Assembly: GCA_039679855.1 (NCBI GenBank)
Contig: JBDKUE010000137.1
Location: 1 to 19,637 of the forward strand
Length of the DNA: 19,637 nt
Origin: UBA5314 sp039679855
GTDB taxonomy: Bacteria; Bacillota; Syntrophomonadia; Syntrophomonadales; Syntrophomonadaceae
Direction: 5' to 3'
Positions 1 to 7,635 of this stretch are shown here, one piece after another; position 1 is the first letter of the stretch, and each line of letters starts with the position of its first letter. A program made the position numbers and the translations under genes. The notes below the pieces were generated by a model. That model was not told the DNA's origin and did not search any database. It saw nothing but the letters and a program-made list of their open reading frames with translations.

Positions 1-38
1 CTGCAGTCTGAAAGAGTTTTAAAAAAGGGGGAAGAGTG

Positions 39-497
39 ATGGTTTTTGATTTAAAGATTGAAGAACAAAAGGCCCAGCCGATGCTGTGCATACGGATGAA
101 GACGAGCATGGAAAAGCTCCCCGCCGCGATAGGTGAAGGCTACACAAGGATTATGAAGTATCTGGAGGAACTCGGTGTTCAGGCGCAGTATGCTCCCTAC
201 ACCGCCTACTACAACCTGGATATGAACGACCTGGATGTGGAGATGGGCTTCCCGGTCGGAGAGATATTTCCTGATAAAGATGGTATAAAGGCTGGACAAA
301 TACCGCCGGGTAAAGTGGTCTCCTGCTTGTATAAGGGGGCTTATGCGGAAATGGAAGAGCCTTACAAGGAGATTATGAAGTGGATTGAAGAAAGCGGGCA
401 TGTACCAACCGGGGTGTATTACGAATATTATTTCAATTCCCCGCAAGAGGTCCCGGAAAGTGAGCTTTTGACCAGGATAGTGATTCCTCTGAAATAG
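39..497 (+). CDS. GyrI-like (AraC effector-binding type) small-molecule-binding protein
   Basis: A 152-residue stand-alone protein resembling the GyrI-like / effector-binding domain found at the C-terminus of AraC and MerR-type regulators. Seen: N-terminal strand with FDLKIEEQKAQPMLCIRMK, a helix with GEGYTRIMKYLEELGV, the Y-x-x-Y-x-N-D stretch, and the second half with GKVVSCLYKGAYAEMEEPYKE and a closing PESELLTRIVIPL strand, the usual two-repeat pattern of this fold. Length fits a single domain with no DNA-binding part, so it is probably a ligand-binding or cofactor-scavenging protein rather than a regulator. A GTG lies one codon upstream at 36; ATG 39 is chosen because the G-run at 27-31 then sits at normal spacing. 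It is followed by a strong terminator. The natural ligand cannot be told from sequence. Confidence 0.8.
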   Translation: MVFDLKIEEQKAQPMLCIRMKTSMEKLPAAIGEGYTRIMKYLEELGVQAQYAPYTAYYNLDMNDLDVEMGFPVGEIFPDKDGIKAGQIPPGKVVSCLYKGAYAEMEEPYKEIMKWIEESGHVPTGVYYEYYFNSPQEVPESELLTRIVIPLK

Positions 498-523
498 CAG
501 CCAGCTGCATCAGGAACCAAATA

Positions 524-561
524 GCACCGGGCGGTTTAGCCGCCCGGTGCTTGTTTTTTTT
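524..561 (+). terminator. Rho-independent terminator after the GyrI-like gene
   Basis: A perfect 11-bp stem, arms 524-534 (GCACCGGGCGG) and 540-550, with loop TTTAG, followed directly by a T-rich tract at 551-561. It lies 27 bases after the stop at 497 and separates this gene from the chemoreceptor unit. Confidence 0.93.
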
Positions 562-835
562 GCCTATTAAGTGTCGGGATTTCAGTACAGCTGTATGGTT
601 TTGCGTACAAAATAGCAGGAGCCGTTTACCGTGCGATTGGTAAAATTGCAGTCAATGCCTCCTGCTGCTTATTTAAACCCCCGCCCGAGCAGGCAATAAG
701 GAGCCGCAAGACAGGCGTTTGAGCTTATTGATCCGGGCAATATGCTCTGTATTTATTTGCGAAGCTTAAATTCGCCGCCAACGGTACAAATATTGCATAG
801 TTATAGTCAACTGTGGTAAAGGGGGGGTATTTGTA
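562..835 (+). other. Structured leader region upstream of the chemoreceptor gene
   Basis: No gene is seen here. The stretch holds two inverted-repeat blocks. Block one: outer arms 614-621 (AGCAGGAG) and 659-666, with inner arms 625-630 (TTTACC) and 639-644 (GGTAAA). Block two: outer arms 683-687 (GCCCG) and 734-738 (CGGGC), inner arms 694-700 (CAATAAG) and 724-730 (CTTATTG), and a short GCC/GGC pairing in the tip around GCCGCAAGACAGGC. A perfect 10-bp palindrome TACAGCTGTA is at 586-595. I do not recognise a known riboswitch core; cyclic-di-GMP I was considered because such switches precede motility genes in Clostridia, but its conserved core is not convincingly present. Confidence 0.4.
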
Positions 836-2773
836 TTGCCTAAAAAGCTGCAAAAACCAGTTCAAGGCGAACGGACTGGAATAACAACAAAGACAGAAAA
901 TATAGATCAAATTGAGCAAAAACGCGCTATCAGACAGATAGCTATGGAAAAAAACCGGGCCCGCACCGTAGTTAAACAGCAGGTTTTGGCTGAACGCATT
1001 GCATCCGCTTCAGGAGAGTTGGTCGTCGGAGTGGAAGAGACCGCAAGCGCTGCCCACGAGTTTACCCGTTTAGTGGAGGATGTGGCGTTGGGAACCGGGC
1101 AATATGGAACGGTATGTGACACCATGTACCATGGCAGTGTGGAACTGCATAAGAATGCAATTGATTTGAATAGAGTAATGGATAATATAAATGCGGAATC
1201 GGACAAGGCTATCAAAATCTCCGGAGAATCTCTGCAGACTATCGAAAACATGGCCAGCCTGATCAAAGTTGCCGCAGCCCAAAATCTACAATCAGCCCAG
1301 GGGATAGAAGAGCTGGAAATCCAATCCCGGCGTATAGGAGATATTGTTCAAGCGGTGGTAATGATCGCCGATCAGACCAACCTTTTGGCATTAAATGCCG
1401 CTATTGAAGCAGCCCGGGCCGGGGAGCAAGGCCGGGGCTTTGCCGTGGTGGCTGACGAAGTGCGCAACCTGGCTGAAATGTCTGAACGATCCGCGCGTGA
1501 TATACGGGGCGTAGTAGAAGAGATCAGGGTGGGTGTCGCTGAAGCTGTTGCTGAGATACAGGAAACAGCCGGCGAATTTGAGACCATGGCCGGTGGGTTT
1601 GAAGAAGCGGTAGCGGGCTGCTGCACCTTCGCTGACTTTACCAACCAATATGGCCTGAAAATGGTAGAAGCGAGAAGTGGTTTTGGAGAGATAACCGGGG
1701 CAGCCCAGCAATTCATGTCCACCAGCGAAAACATTTCTTCCATTACAGAAGAAATCGCCAGTGGCAGTAAAGAAATCTCTAAAGCCGTAAATGAACAGAC
1801 CAAAGTCCTGTCGGAGGTTTCAACTGCCAGCCAGGATCTGAGTGAGATGGCCGATGAACTAAAGAACTCCGTTAACATTGATAAATCTGCCGAGGAATTG
1901 GCGGCTACCGCTGAACAGTTGTCTGCCAATGTTGAAGAATTAAGCAGTACCGCCGCCCAGATTGCCAGTTCCATAACCCAGATGAGGGAGGCAATTCATA
2001 CGGTAAACAGCCATAACGTGGAAGCTCAGGAGTTGGCTATAGGCGTACAGAGCAATATGAACGGGCGTTCCAGCAATTATAAGGTAATCGCTCAGCTGAG
2101 AACAGACCTCAATGAATCATGGATAAATATGTGGGAAAAGGCCACCGCCAATATCTCTCTTTTAGAAAAGAGCATTCTTTCATTTGACCATACGGATGAC
2201 ATACTGGAAGTCCTGCGGGGAAAAATCTGTCGCATCGAAAAGATCGTTGACACAATTCGGATTGTTTCTATCCAGACCAATATGCTGGCCGTCAGCGGAT
2301 TTATCGAGGCAGCTGCGGCGGGCGAATATGGCCGGGGGTTTTCCGCTGTAGCAGCAGATATTCGGCAACTTGCCACCGAATCGGGTGAGAACTCCGATCA
2401 GATCAAAAGTTTAATTCAGGATGTACAAAAACAAATGTTCAGGGTGGAAATAGGGCTGGGCAAGTCGGAATCCGTATCCAAAGAGGCCCTGGCTGCCGTT
2501 CCTATGCTGCAAAAAACCAATAGTCAGGTCACTGGCGCGTTAACTGTCCTTAATAATATGGCCAAAGAATACGCAGCTGCCATGGCTTCAATAAGGGCAG
2601 CCATTCAAACCACCGTCCAACAGGTAGACGAAGTTGGCGGCATAATAGATAGGGTCGCGAGTCAGATCGATGATGCATCCAACATCGGTCAGGAACAGGC
2701 CCGGGCCATAGGTGAACTGGCTGCTTCGATCGAGGAAATGGCGTCTATTGCTGATGAGACGCAGATGGGTTAA
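836..2773 (+). CDS. Soluble methyl-accepting chemotaxis-like protein with two signalling tips
   Basis: 645 residues, predicted cytoplasmic: no hydrophobic segment long enough to cross a membrane and no periplasmic sensor domain. Residues about 165-230 hold the canonical MCP hairpin tip (ADQTNLLALNAAIEAARAGE, then GRGFAVVADEVR), which contacts CheA and CheW. A second, degenerate tip lies at about 465-530 (SIQTNMLAVSGFIEAAAAGE, then GRGFSAVAADIRQLA); the Q of the QTN motif falls at 180 and 480, exactly 300 residues apart. The rest is Ala/Glu/Ser-rich coiled coil. The TTG start is supported by the G-run at 821-827. The acyl-CoA dehydrogenase begins 17 bases after the stop, suggesting cotranscription. 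Known for the family: MCPs pass ligand or redox signals to CheA. Inferred: an intracellular metabolic or energy sensor. Signal and methylation sites are unknown. Confidence 0.88.
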   Translation: MPKKLQKPVQGERTGITTKTENIDQIEQKRAIRQIAMEKNRARTVVKQQVLAERIASASGELVVGVEETASAAHEFTRLVEDVALGTGQYGTVCDTMYHGSVELHKNAIDLNRVMDNINAESDKAIKISGESLQTIENMASLIKVAAAQNLQSAQGIEELEIQSRRIGDIVQAVVMIADQTNLLALNAAIEAARAGEQGRGFAVVADEVRNLAEMSERSARDIRGVVEEIRVGVAEAVAEIQETAGEFETMAGGFEEAVAGCCTFADFTNQYGLKMVEARSGFGEITGAAQQFMSTSENISSITEEIASGSKEISKAVNEQTKVLSEVSTASQDLSEMADELKNSVNIDKSAEELAATAEQLSANVEELSSTAAQIASSITQMREAIHTVNSHNVEAQELAIGVQSNMNGRSSNYKVIAQLRTDLNESWINMWEKATANISLLEKSILSFDHTDDILEVLRGKICRIEKIVDTIRIVSIQTNMLAVSGFIEAAAAGEYGRGFSAVAADIRQLATESGENSDQIKSLIQDVQKQMFRVEIGLGKSESVSKEALAAVPMLQKTNSQVTGALTVLNNMAKEYAAAMASIRAAIQTTVQQVDEVGGIIDRVASQIDDASNIGQEQARAIGELAASIEEMASIADETQMG

Positions 2774-2790
2774 AGGGAGGAGAATAGATT

Positions 2791-3930
2791 ATGAATTTCA
2801 ATTTAACCAAGGAACAGAAGCTTATTCAGGCTGCCGCCCGCGAATTTGCCGAGAAGTATGTTGCGCCGGCAGCTGAGCAAATTGAGAAAGAGAACCGGAT
2901 TCCAGAACCAATTATTAAAGGTTTGGCGAAGCTGGACTTTTTTGCCCTCCCTTATGAGGAGAAATATGGTGGGGCTGATGCCGGATATGACGGCTACGTA
3001 CTGGTTTTAGAACAGATAAGCAAAGCCTGTAAAGCGGTTGCTTCACTTCTTTCAGTGCATACCCTGGGCCTGGGGGCGATCACCAAGTTTGGGACTCAGG
3101 AGCAGATTCGGAAGTATTTGCCCAGGTGCTGCAAGGGAGAATGGCTGGCTTCTTTTGCTTTTACCGAACCGGGAACCGGCTCCGACCCAAAGCAGCTCAA
3201 AACTACAGCGGTTCAGGACGGGGACTACTACACTATCAATGGAACCAAACGTTTCATCTCCAACGGTAATTTTGAAGGGCCGATGGTGCTTTTTGCGTTA
3301 GATGTCCAAAGCGGTCGGCCTACGGCCTTTATCGTGGACAAGTTCTGCCACGGATATTCGATATCGGAACCCTGGAACAAAATCGGTACGCACGGGCAGG
3401 TGCTGGTGGACATTTATCTGAACGATGTTAAGGTTCCCGCATCGAACCTGCTCGGGGAATTGGGACAGGGATACCCGATCCTGCAATATGGAATCGGCTT
3501 TGGAAAGATCGGGATGTCGGCCAGCTCTCTGGGTGGTCTCGGTGCAGCTCTGGAAGAAAGCATAAAATATGCCCGGGAGAAAACCCACCGTGATGGAGTG
3601 ATCGCCAAGTTCCCCACCATACAGGTGAAAATAGCCGACCTCGCCATCAGCCTGGAGGCGGCTCGGTGGCTCACTTATCGGCTGGGTTGCATGGCCAACG
3701 ATGTAAAAGACCAGGAGGAGTTTATCAAGACTGCCGCCCTTACCAAGACATTTGTTACTGAAGCGGCCTGGCAGGCCTCCCGCCTTGCAATCGATGTTCA
3801 TGGTTCTTATGGACTAATGGAGGACTACAAAGTGGCTAAAGGCTACCGCGACGCTATCGCAGGACCGATTGTTGAAGGAGTAACGGATATGCAAAAGATA
3901 ATCATCGCAGGAATTTTGCTCAAGGATTAG
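2791..3930 (+). CDS. Acyl-CoA dehydrogenase (FAD flavoprotein)
   Basis: 379 residues, the normal length for short/medium-chain acyl-CoA dehydrogenases. It should oxidise an acyl-CoA to the 2-enoyl-CoA and pass electrons to electron-transfer flavoprotein in the cytoplasm. Seen: N-terminal helical domain from LTKEQKLIQAAAREFAEKYV; the FAD/substrate signature FAFTEPGTGSD near residue 130; the beta-domain NGTKRFISNG; the C-terminal helical domain; and the catalytic base as Glu362 in PIVEGVTDMQ, the position of the IYEGT glutamate in butyryl-CoA dehydrogenase. The usual GGYGYTRDYPVER segment is altered to HGSYGLMEDY, so it is a divergent member whose substrate need not be butyryl-CoA. RBS AGGGAGGAG lies just before the ATG. 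It sits between the chemoreceptor and a CaiB-type CoA-transferase; no etfAB is in view. Confidence 0.92.
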   Translation: MNFNLTKEQKLIQAAAREFAEKYVAPAAEQIEKENRIPEPIIKGLAKLDFFALPYEEKYGGADAGYDGYVLVLEQISKACKAVASLLSVHTLGLGAITKFGTQEQIRKYLPRCCKGEWLASFAFTEPGTGSDPKQLKTTAVQDGDYYTINGTKRFISNGNFEGPMVLFALDVQSGRPTAFIVDKFCHGYSISEPWNKIGTHGQVLVDIYLNDVKVPASNLLGELGQGYPILQYGIGFGKIGMSASSLGGLGAALEESIKYAREKTHRDGVIAKFPTIQVKIADLAISLEAARWLTYRLGCMANDVKDQEEFIKTAALTKTFVTEAAWQASRLAIDVHGSYGLMEDYKVAKGYRDAIAGPIVEGVTDMQKIIIAGILLKD

Positions 3931-3971
3931 TGCTTTAATGATTCCATTATTTCGGGAAGGGTAGTGAAGTA

Positions 3972-5144
3972 ATGGCGCATTTGCTTCAAGGAATCACGGT
4001 TTTAGACTTATCGAGAGCCCTGCCGGGTCCGTTTTGCACGCAACTTTTAGGTGATTATGGGGCTGAAGTAATCAAGATCGAAGATAGAACTGGAGATACG
4101 GCCCGTAATACGGAACCTCATATAGCAGAAACCGGCGCCCGGTTTTACTCCGTGAATAGAAACAAGAAAAGCCTCACCCTTGATCTGCGTAAACCGGATG
4201 GCAAAGCAATATTTAAAAAGCTGGCAGCTAAAAGTGATGTGGTGGTCGATGCTTTTCGCCCCGGAACCATGGACAAGTTGGGCCTGGGTTACGAAGCCTT
4301 GAGCAAGATTAATCCGGGCATAGTATATTGCGGACTGAATGCTTTTGGGTCGAGCGGACCCTGGCGGCATACCCCCGCCCACGATATAAACGTTTCCAGC
4401 CTGGCCGGAGTCACCTTTTTAACCGGTGATGAGGAGGCTCCGGCGATGTCGCCGCTACAGACGGCTGGCCTGGGGGGCGCTCTATTTGCCGCAATAGCCA
4501 TATTGATGGCTTTGTACAAAAAAAAAATCACTGGCCTGGGGCAATATTGCGACGTTTCCATGCTGGACAGTTCAATCAGCCTGCTGGCCTATATTCTGGC
4601 GGACTGGTCCGGGACCGGCTGCCTTCCCAAACGGGGACGTGGAAGGCTGACCGGGGGATTTGCCTATTTCAACATTTATGAAACCGCTGATCATAAATAC
4701 ATCAGCCTGGGGGTGGCAGAAGAAAAGTATTGGACCAAATTCTGCAGGATTATTAACAAACCGAACTATATCGAAATACACAAAAAACCTGAAATGCAGG
4801 ATGAAATGGTGACCGAAATCAGAAAAATCATCAAACAAAAGACCCGCGACGAATGGAATCAAATTTTAGGCGGTGAAGAACTGTGCTATGCACCGGTTTT
4901 GAGCCTGGATGAAGTCAGTGAGCATCCCCAGGTGCTAGAAAGGCAGATGATGGTCAGATTAGACAACTTTCTCGATTCCGGGAAAGGCATGTATCTAACC
5001 GGACTGCCTATAAAGTTCTCTGAAAACCCGGGTGAGCTGACTCTTGAGTTCCCAGAACTCGGTCAACACAATCGGGATATATTAAGCGGACTGGGATATA
5101 CCGATAAGGAAATTGATTTATTTAAATCAACGGAAGTCATATAG
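3972..5144 (+). CDS. Family III (CaiB/BaiF) CoA-transferase
   Basis: 390 residues, typical of the formyl-CoA transferase / CaiB / BaiF family, which moves CoA between an acyl-CoA and a free acid through an aspartyl-CoA anhydride. Seen: N-terminal LLQGITVLDLSRALPGPFCT, DYGAEVIKIE, the NRNKKSLTLDL segment, the DVVVDAFRPGTMDKLGLGY segment, and SSGPWRHTPAHD, placing the probable catalytic Asp at 138. The C-terminal PVLSLDEVSEHPQVLERQM block is also family-typical. It follows the acyl-CoA dehydrogenase by 41 bases with its own RBS (GGGAAGGG), so the two probably act on the same acid: CoA activation, then dehydrogenation. The substrate cannot be read from sequence. No terminator is obvious after it. 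Confidence 0.92.
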   Translation: MAHLLQGITVLDLSRALPGPFCTQLLGDYGAEVIKIEDRTGDTARNTEPHIAETGARFYSVNRNKKSLTLDLRKPDGKAIFKKLAAKSDVVVDAFRPGTMDKLGLGYEALSKINPGIVYCGLNAFGSSGPWRHTPAHDINVSSLAGVTFLTGDEEAPAMSPLQTAGLGGALFAAIAILMALYKKKITGLGQYCDVSMLDSSISLLAYILADWSGTGCLPKRGRGRLTGGFAYFNIYETADHKYISLGVAEEKYWTKFCRIINKPNYIEIHKKPEMQDEMVTEIRKIIKQKTRDEWNQILGGEELCYAPVLSLDEVSEHPQVLERQMMVRLDNFLDSGKGMYLTGLPIKFSENPGELTLEFPELGQHNRDILSGLGYTDKEIDLFKSTEVI

Positions 5145-5220
5145 AATTGCAGGCTTTATACAAAACCCGAGTCCATACAGAAGGGGGAGCTGATTGGCGA
5201 CATGTATTTTGAATAAGGAC

Positions 5221-5249
5221 TTGAATGATCGTTAAAGATAGGTTATTTT
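5221..5249 (+). promoter_or_regulatory. Candidate sigma-A promoter for the molybdopterin oxidoreductase gene
   Basis: A -35-like TTGAAT at 5221-5226 and a -10-like TATTTT at 5244-5249, 17 bases apart, in an AT-rich stretch of the 204-base gap. Each hexamer matches 4 of 6 consensus bases, so this is a moderate candidate. The predicted start falls inside the palindrome at 5254-5271. Confidence 0.35.
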
Positions 5250-5253
5250 TACA

Positions 5254-5271
5254 AGTGAACGAACGTACACT
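5254..5271. promoter_or_regulatory. Operator-like palindrome (TetR-type spacing) before the molybdopterin enzyme gene
   Basis: Arms AGTGAACG (5254-5261) and CGTACACT (5264-5271) around a 2-base centre; 7 of 8 arm positions are complementary. Size and TGAACG-like arms resemble operators of TetR-family fatty-acid regulators, and the position just after a candidate -10 fits repression. No TetR gene is in the window, so the regulator is unknown. Confidence 0.4.
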
Positions 5272-5348
5272 CAGTTTTTGCGCAGGGAATTTTTTACAAC
5301 ACCAGTTCCATATATTTGCGACAGAGTATGCAGGGGAGGTAGTATTTA

Positions 5349-7430
5349 ATGTCTGAAGAGATCGTTTGGAAAAAAACACACTGTGCCCGGATGGACCACG
5401 GCGGGTGCGGCTTGCTGGTGGGCGTCTGTGAAAATCAAATCGTTCAGGTAAAAGGGGACCCTCAGGGCTACCTGAACAAAGGATATACCTGCTATAAGGG
5501 CCGGGTATCGCCCGAGCGTCTCAGTCACCCGAATCGTCTCCGGCATCCGCTTAAACGGGTGGGGAAACGGGGAGAAGGCCATTGGCAGCCTATTTCCTGG
5601 GAGGAAGCCCTGGATGAAATCGCTTCCAATCTGCTCGATATAAAAGCAAAATACGGGGCGCGGGCGGTTGGATTTGGCGTAGGAATGCCCAAGGGTCTGG
5701 AGCATTTTGTTCAAATTCGCCTGGCCAACTGCTTTGGCTCACCCAATGTGGTTGCGTCGCAGGATATATGCCATGCGCCCCGGGAGGTGACTGGTCTCCA
5801 TACCTGCGGGTTTTATCCGGTGGCTGACTTTCATAATCCCACCGCGCTTATCCTATCCTTTGGCAGCAATCTCCTTTCAACCAACGAAGAGGGTCAAATA
5901 GGAAGCATGGTTCTGCAGCATCTAAAGAAAGGGGCTAAACTGATCGTGGTTGATCCCCGCCGCACCGATCTGGCCAAGAAGGCTGATCTGTGGCTGCAGA
6001 TGAGGCCGGGGACGGCCCAGGCCCTGGCTCTGGCCTTCATCCATGTGATTATCGAAGAATCCCTTTACGATGCGGATTTCGTAAACAATTACACCTATGG
6101 TTTTGAGGACCTGGCCCAGCATGTAAAAGCCTATTCTCCTGAAGCGATGGCTGAGATTACCTGGATTGAACCGGAGCTAATTCGCCAGGCGGCCCGCATG
6201 TATGCTAAGGCCAAACCGGCTGCTCTGCAATGGGGGAACGCCATTGAACACGATATTAATGCCTTCGATGCGACCCGCTCACTGGTTTGCCTTATGGCTA
6301 TTACGGGCAATTTGGAAGTTCCCGGAGGCAATATTAATGCCCATGAGCCCAATATCACCGCTTTGGGAAGATTTGTCCGGGCTGATTTAATGCCCAATAA
6401 GTTTCGGGAGATGATCGGTTCGTTTCACGGAACCATACCGAAAATGATGACGGTTCCTCCGGCCTATTTCAGAGAAGCGGTTTTAAATAGTAATCCCTAC
6501 CCGGTGCGGGGCTATTATGGCATGTGCACCAATCCAATGGTGGCCTGGGCGGATAGCAAGGCCAGCTACCAGGCTTTTATGAACCTTGACTTTGTGGCCA
6601 TGGCCGACATATTCATGACCCCTACGGCATCTATGGCGGACATCGTACTACCGGCGGCTCATCACTTCGAGATCAACGATATTGGCCATTACGGGATCGG
6701 CCATGGGATGATCTTTGCCCGGCCCAAGATCGTCGAGCCGCCCGAGGAGTGCTGGCCGGACATAAAGATCTTGAATGAACTGGGCAAAAGGATATCCGAC
6801 CCGGAACTCTGGCACGACAATTTCGAAGACTTTTTGGATGATATTTTAAAGCCGTCCCAGTTGAGCTACCAACAGTTTGTGGAGCAGGGTTATTTAAAAG
6901 GTCCGGACCGCTTCAAGTTGCATCAGGAAAAGGGCTTTCGCACCCCCACCGGTAAGGTGGAATTAAAGCTGAGCATTGCCGATAAGTTCAAGCTTAGCCC
7001 TTTGCCCAAATATGAGGGGCTTCCTGAAGATGAAGACCCCGCTTATCCCTTAACCCTGATCAGTGCTAAAAGCCGCTACTATCTGGTTTCTTCCTATCGC
7101 TGGGTAGAAAAACTCAGAGAAAAGCGCCCGGAGCCAACCGTTGAAATCCACCCTGCAACGGCGGCGGCACACGGGATTGACGATGGAGATCGGGTTGTCA
7201 TCGAAACCCGGTACGGACAAATCGTCCAAACCGCTAAAGTAACAGATATTGTTCATCCTCGTCTGGTAAGCGCCGCTCTGGGATGGTGGTTCCCCGAGGG
7301 TGATGCTAAAAACCAATACGATTGGCAGAAAGCCAATTATAATATCCTCACTTCCATCGGCAAACTGGGGAAGGAATTTGGAACTCCCAATATTAAAAAC
7401 ATCCCCTGCCGCATCCGAAAAATCGTGTAG
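5349..7430 (+). CDS. Molybdopterin oxidoreductase, formate-dehydrogenase-like, with Asp in the Fe-S motif
   Basis: 693 residues, close to E. coli FdhF (715), and without a Tat signal, so cytoplasmic. Seen in order: an N-terminal Fe-S segment with Cys12, Cys20 and Cys48, where the usual second Cys is Asp16 (CARMDHGGCG); the molybdopterin core with SQDICHAPR, placing Cys141 where FdhF has Sec140 as the Mo/W ligand, followed by His; the VVDPRRTDLAKKAD, GNLEVPGGN and MADIVLPAA cofactor-binding segments; and a C-terminal dinucleotide-binding domain from about residue 560 (VEIHPATAAAHGIDDGDRV). RBS AGGGGAGG precedes ATG 5349. No NADH, ferredoxin-like or membrane partner subunit is adjacent. It could be a formate dehydrogenase, but sequence alone does not exclude other DMSO-reductase-family reactions such as hydration or hydroxyl transfer. 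Confidence 0.85.
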   Translation: MSEEIVWKKTHCARMDHGGCGLLVGVCENQIVQVKGDPQGYLNKGYTCYKGRVSPERLSHPNRLRHPLKRVGKRGEGHWQPISWEEALDEIASNLLDIKAKYGARAVGFGVGMPKGLEHFVQIRLANCFGSPNVVASQDICHAPREVTGLHTCGFYPVADFHNPTALILSFGSNLLSTNEEGQIGSMVLQHLKKGAKLIVVDPRRTDLAKKADLWLQMRPGTAQALALAFIHVIIEESLYDADFVNNYTYGFEDLAQHVKAYSPEAMAEITWIEPELIRQAARMYAKAKPAALQWGNAIEHDINAFDATRSLVCLMAITGNLEVPGGNINAHEPNITALGRFVRADLMPNKFREMIGSFHGTIPKMMTVPPAYFREAVLNSNPYPVRGYYGMCTNPMVAWADSKASYQAFMNLDFVAMADIFMTPTASMADIVLPAAHHFEINDIGHYGIGHGMIFARPKIVEPPEECWPDIKILNELGKRISDPELWHDNFEDFLDDILKPSQLSYQQFVEQGYLKGPDRFKLHQEKGFRTPTGKVELKLSIADKFKLSPLPKYEGLPEDEDPAYPLTLISAKSRYYLVSSYRWVEKLREKRPEPTVEIHPATAAAHGIDDGDRVVIETRYGQIVQTAKVTDIVHPRLVSAALGWWFPEGDAKNQYDWQKANYNILTSIGKLGKEFGTPNIKNIPCRIRKIV

Positions 7431-7536
7431 TTATCTCGGATGGCATAAATAAATGCTTAGCAATACCAGCAAAAAATGACAAATCATATTTAGATAAGCC
7501 AATAAATGGGATAATTCGGCAAATAAGGCTTGTTGA

Positions 7537-7577
7537 ATACTGGGCATTGTTGGCCCATCAGTGTTCGTCCCCAGTAT
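7537..7577 (+). promoter_or_regulatory. Overlapping alternative hairpins before the acetyltransferase gene
   Basis: Arms ATACTGGG (7537-7544) and CCCAGTAT (7570-7577) form an 8-bp stem. A competing stem TGGGC (7541-7545) with GCCCA (7553-7557) uses the same left bases. Both cannot form at once. No T-tract follows, and no known riboswitch or T-box signature is visible. Confidence 0.3.
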
Positions 7578-7635
7578 AGAAATATTTTTACAAATGGACG
7601 TATTAGTAATAAGCTTTATTGGGGAGGATTCGAAC

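Noticed and set aside
1372..1974. 200-codon minus-strand open frame
   Set aside because: Lies wholly opposite the chemoreceptor coiled coil; alanine/serine-rich translation with no domain or RBS, a shadow of the plus-strand gene.
3298..3801. 167-codon minus-strand open frame
   Set aside because: Opposite the acyl-CoA dehydrogenase, whose plus-strand motifs are intact; no independent support.
5194..5235. 13-codon frame after AGGGGGAG in the gap before the molybdopterin gene
   Set aside because: Too short, weak TTG start, and overlaps the candidate -35; nothing else supports it.
7442..7456. Sigma-54-like TGGCATAAATAAATGC
   Set aside because: GG to GC spacing is 11 bases, one too many for a functional -24/-12 promoter.
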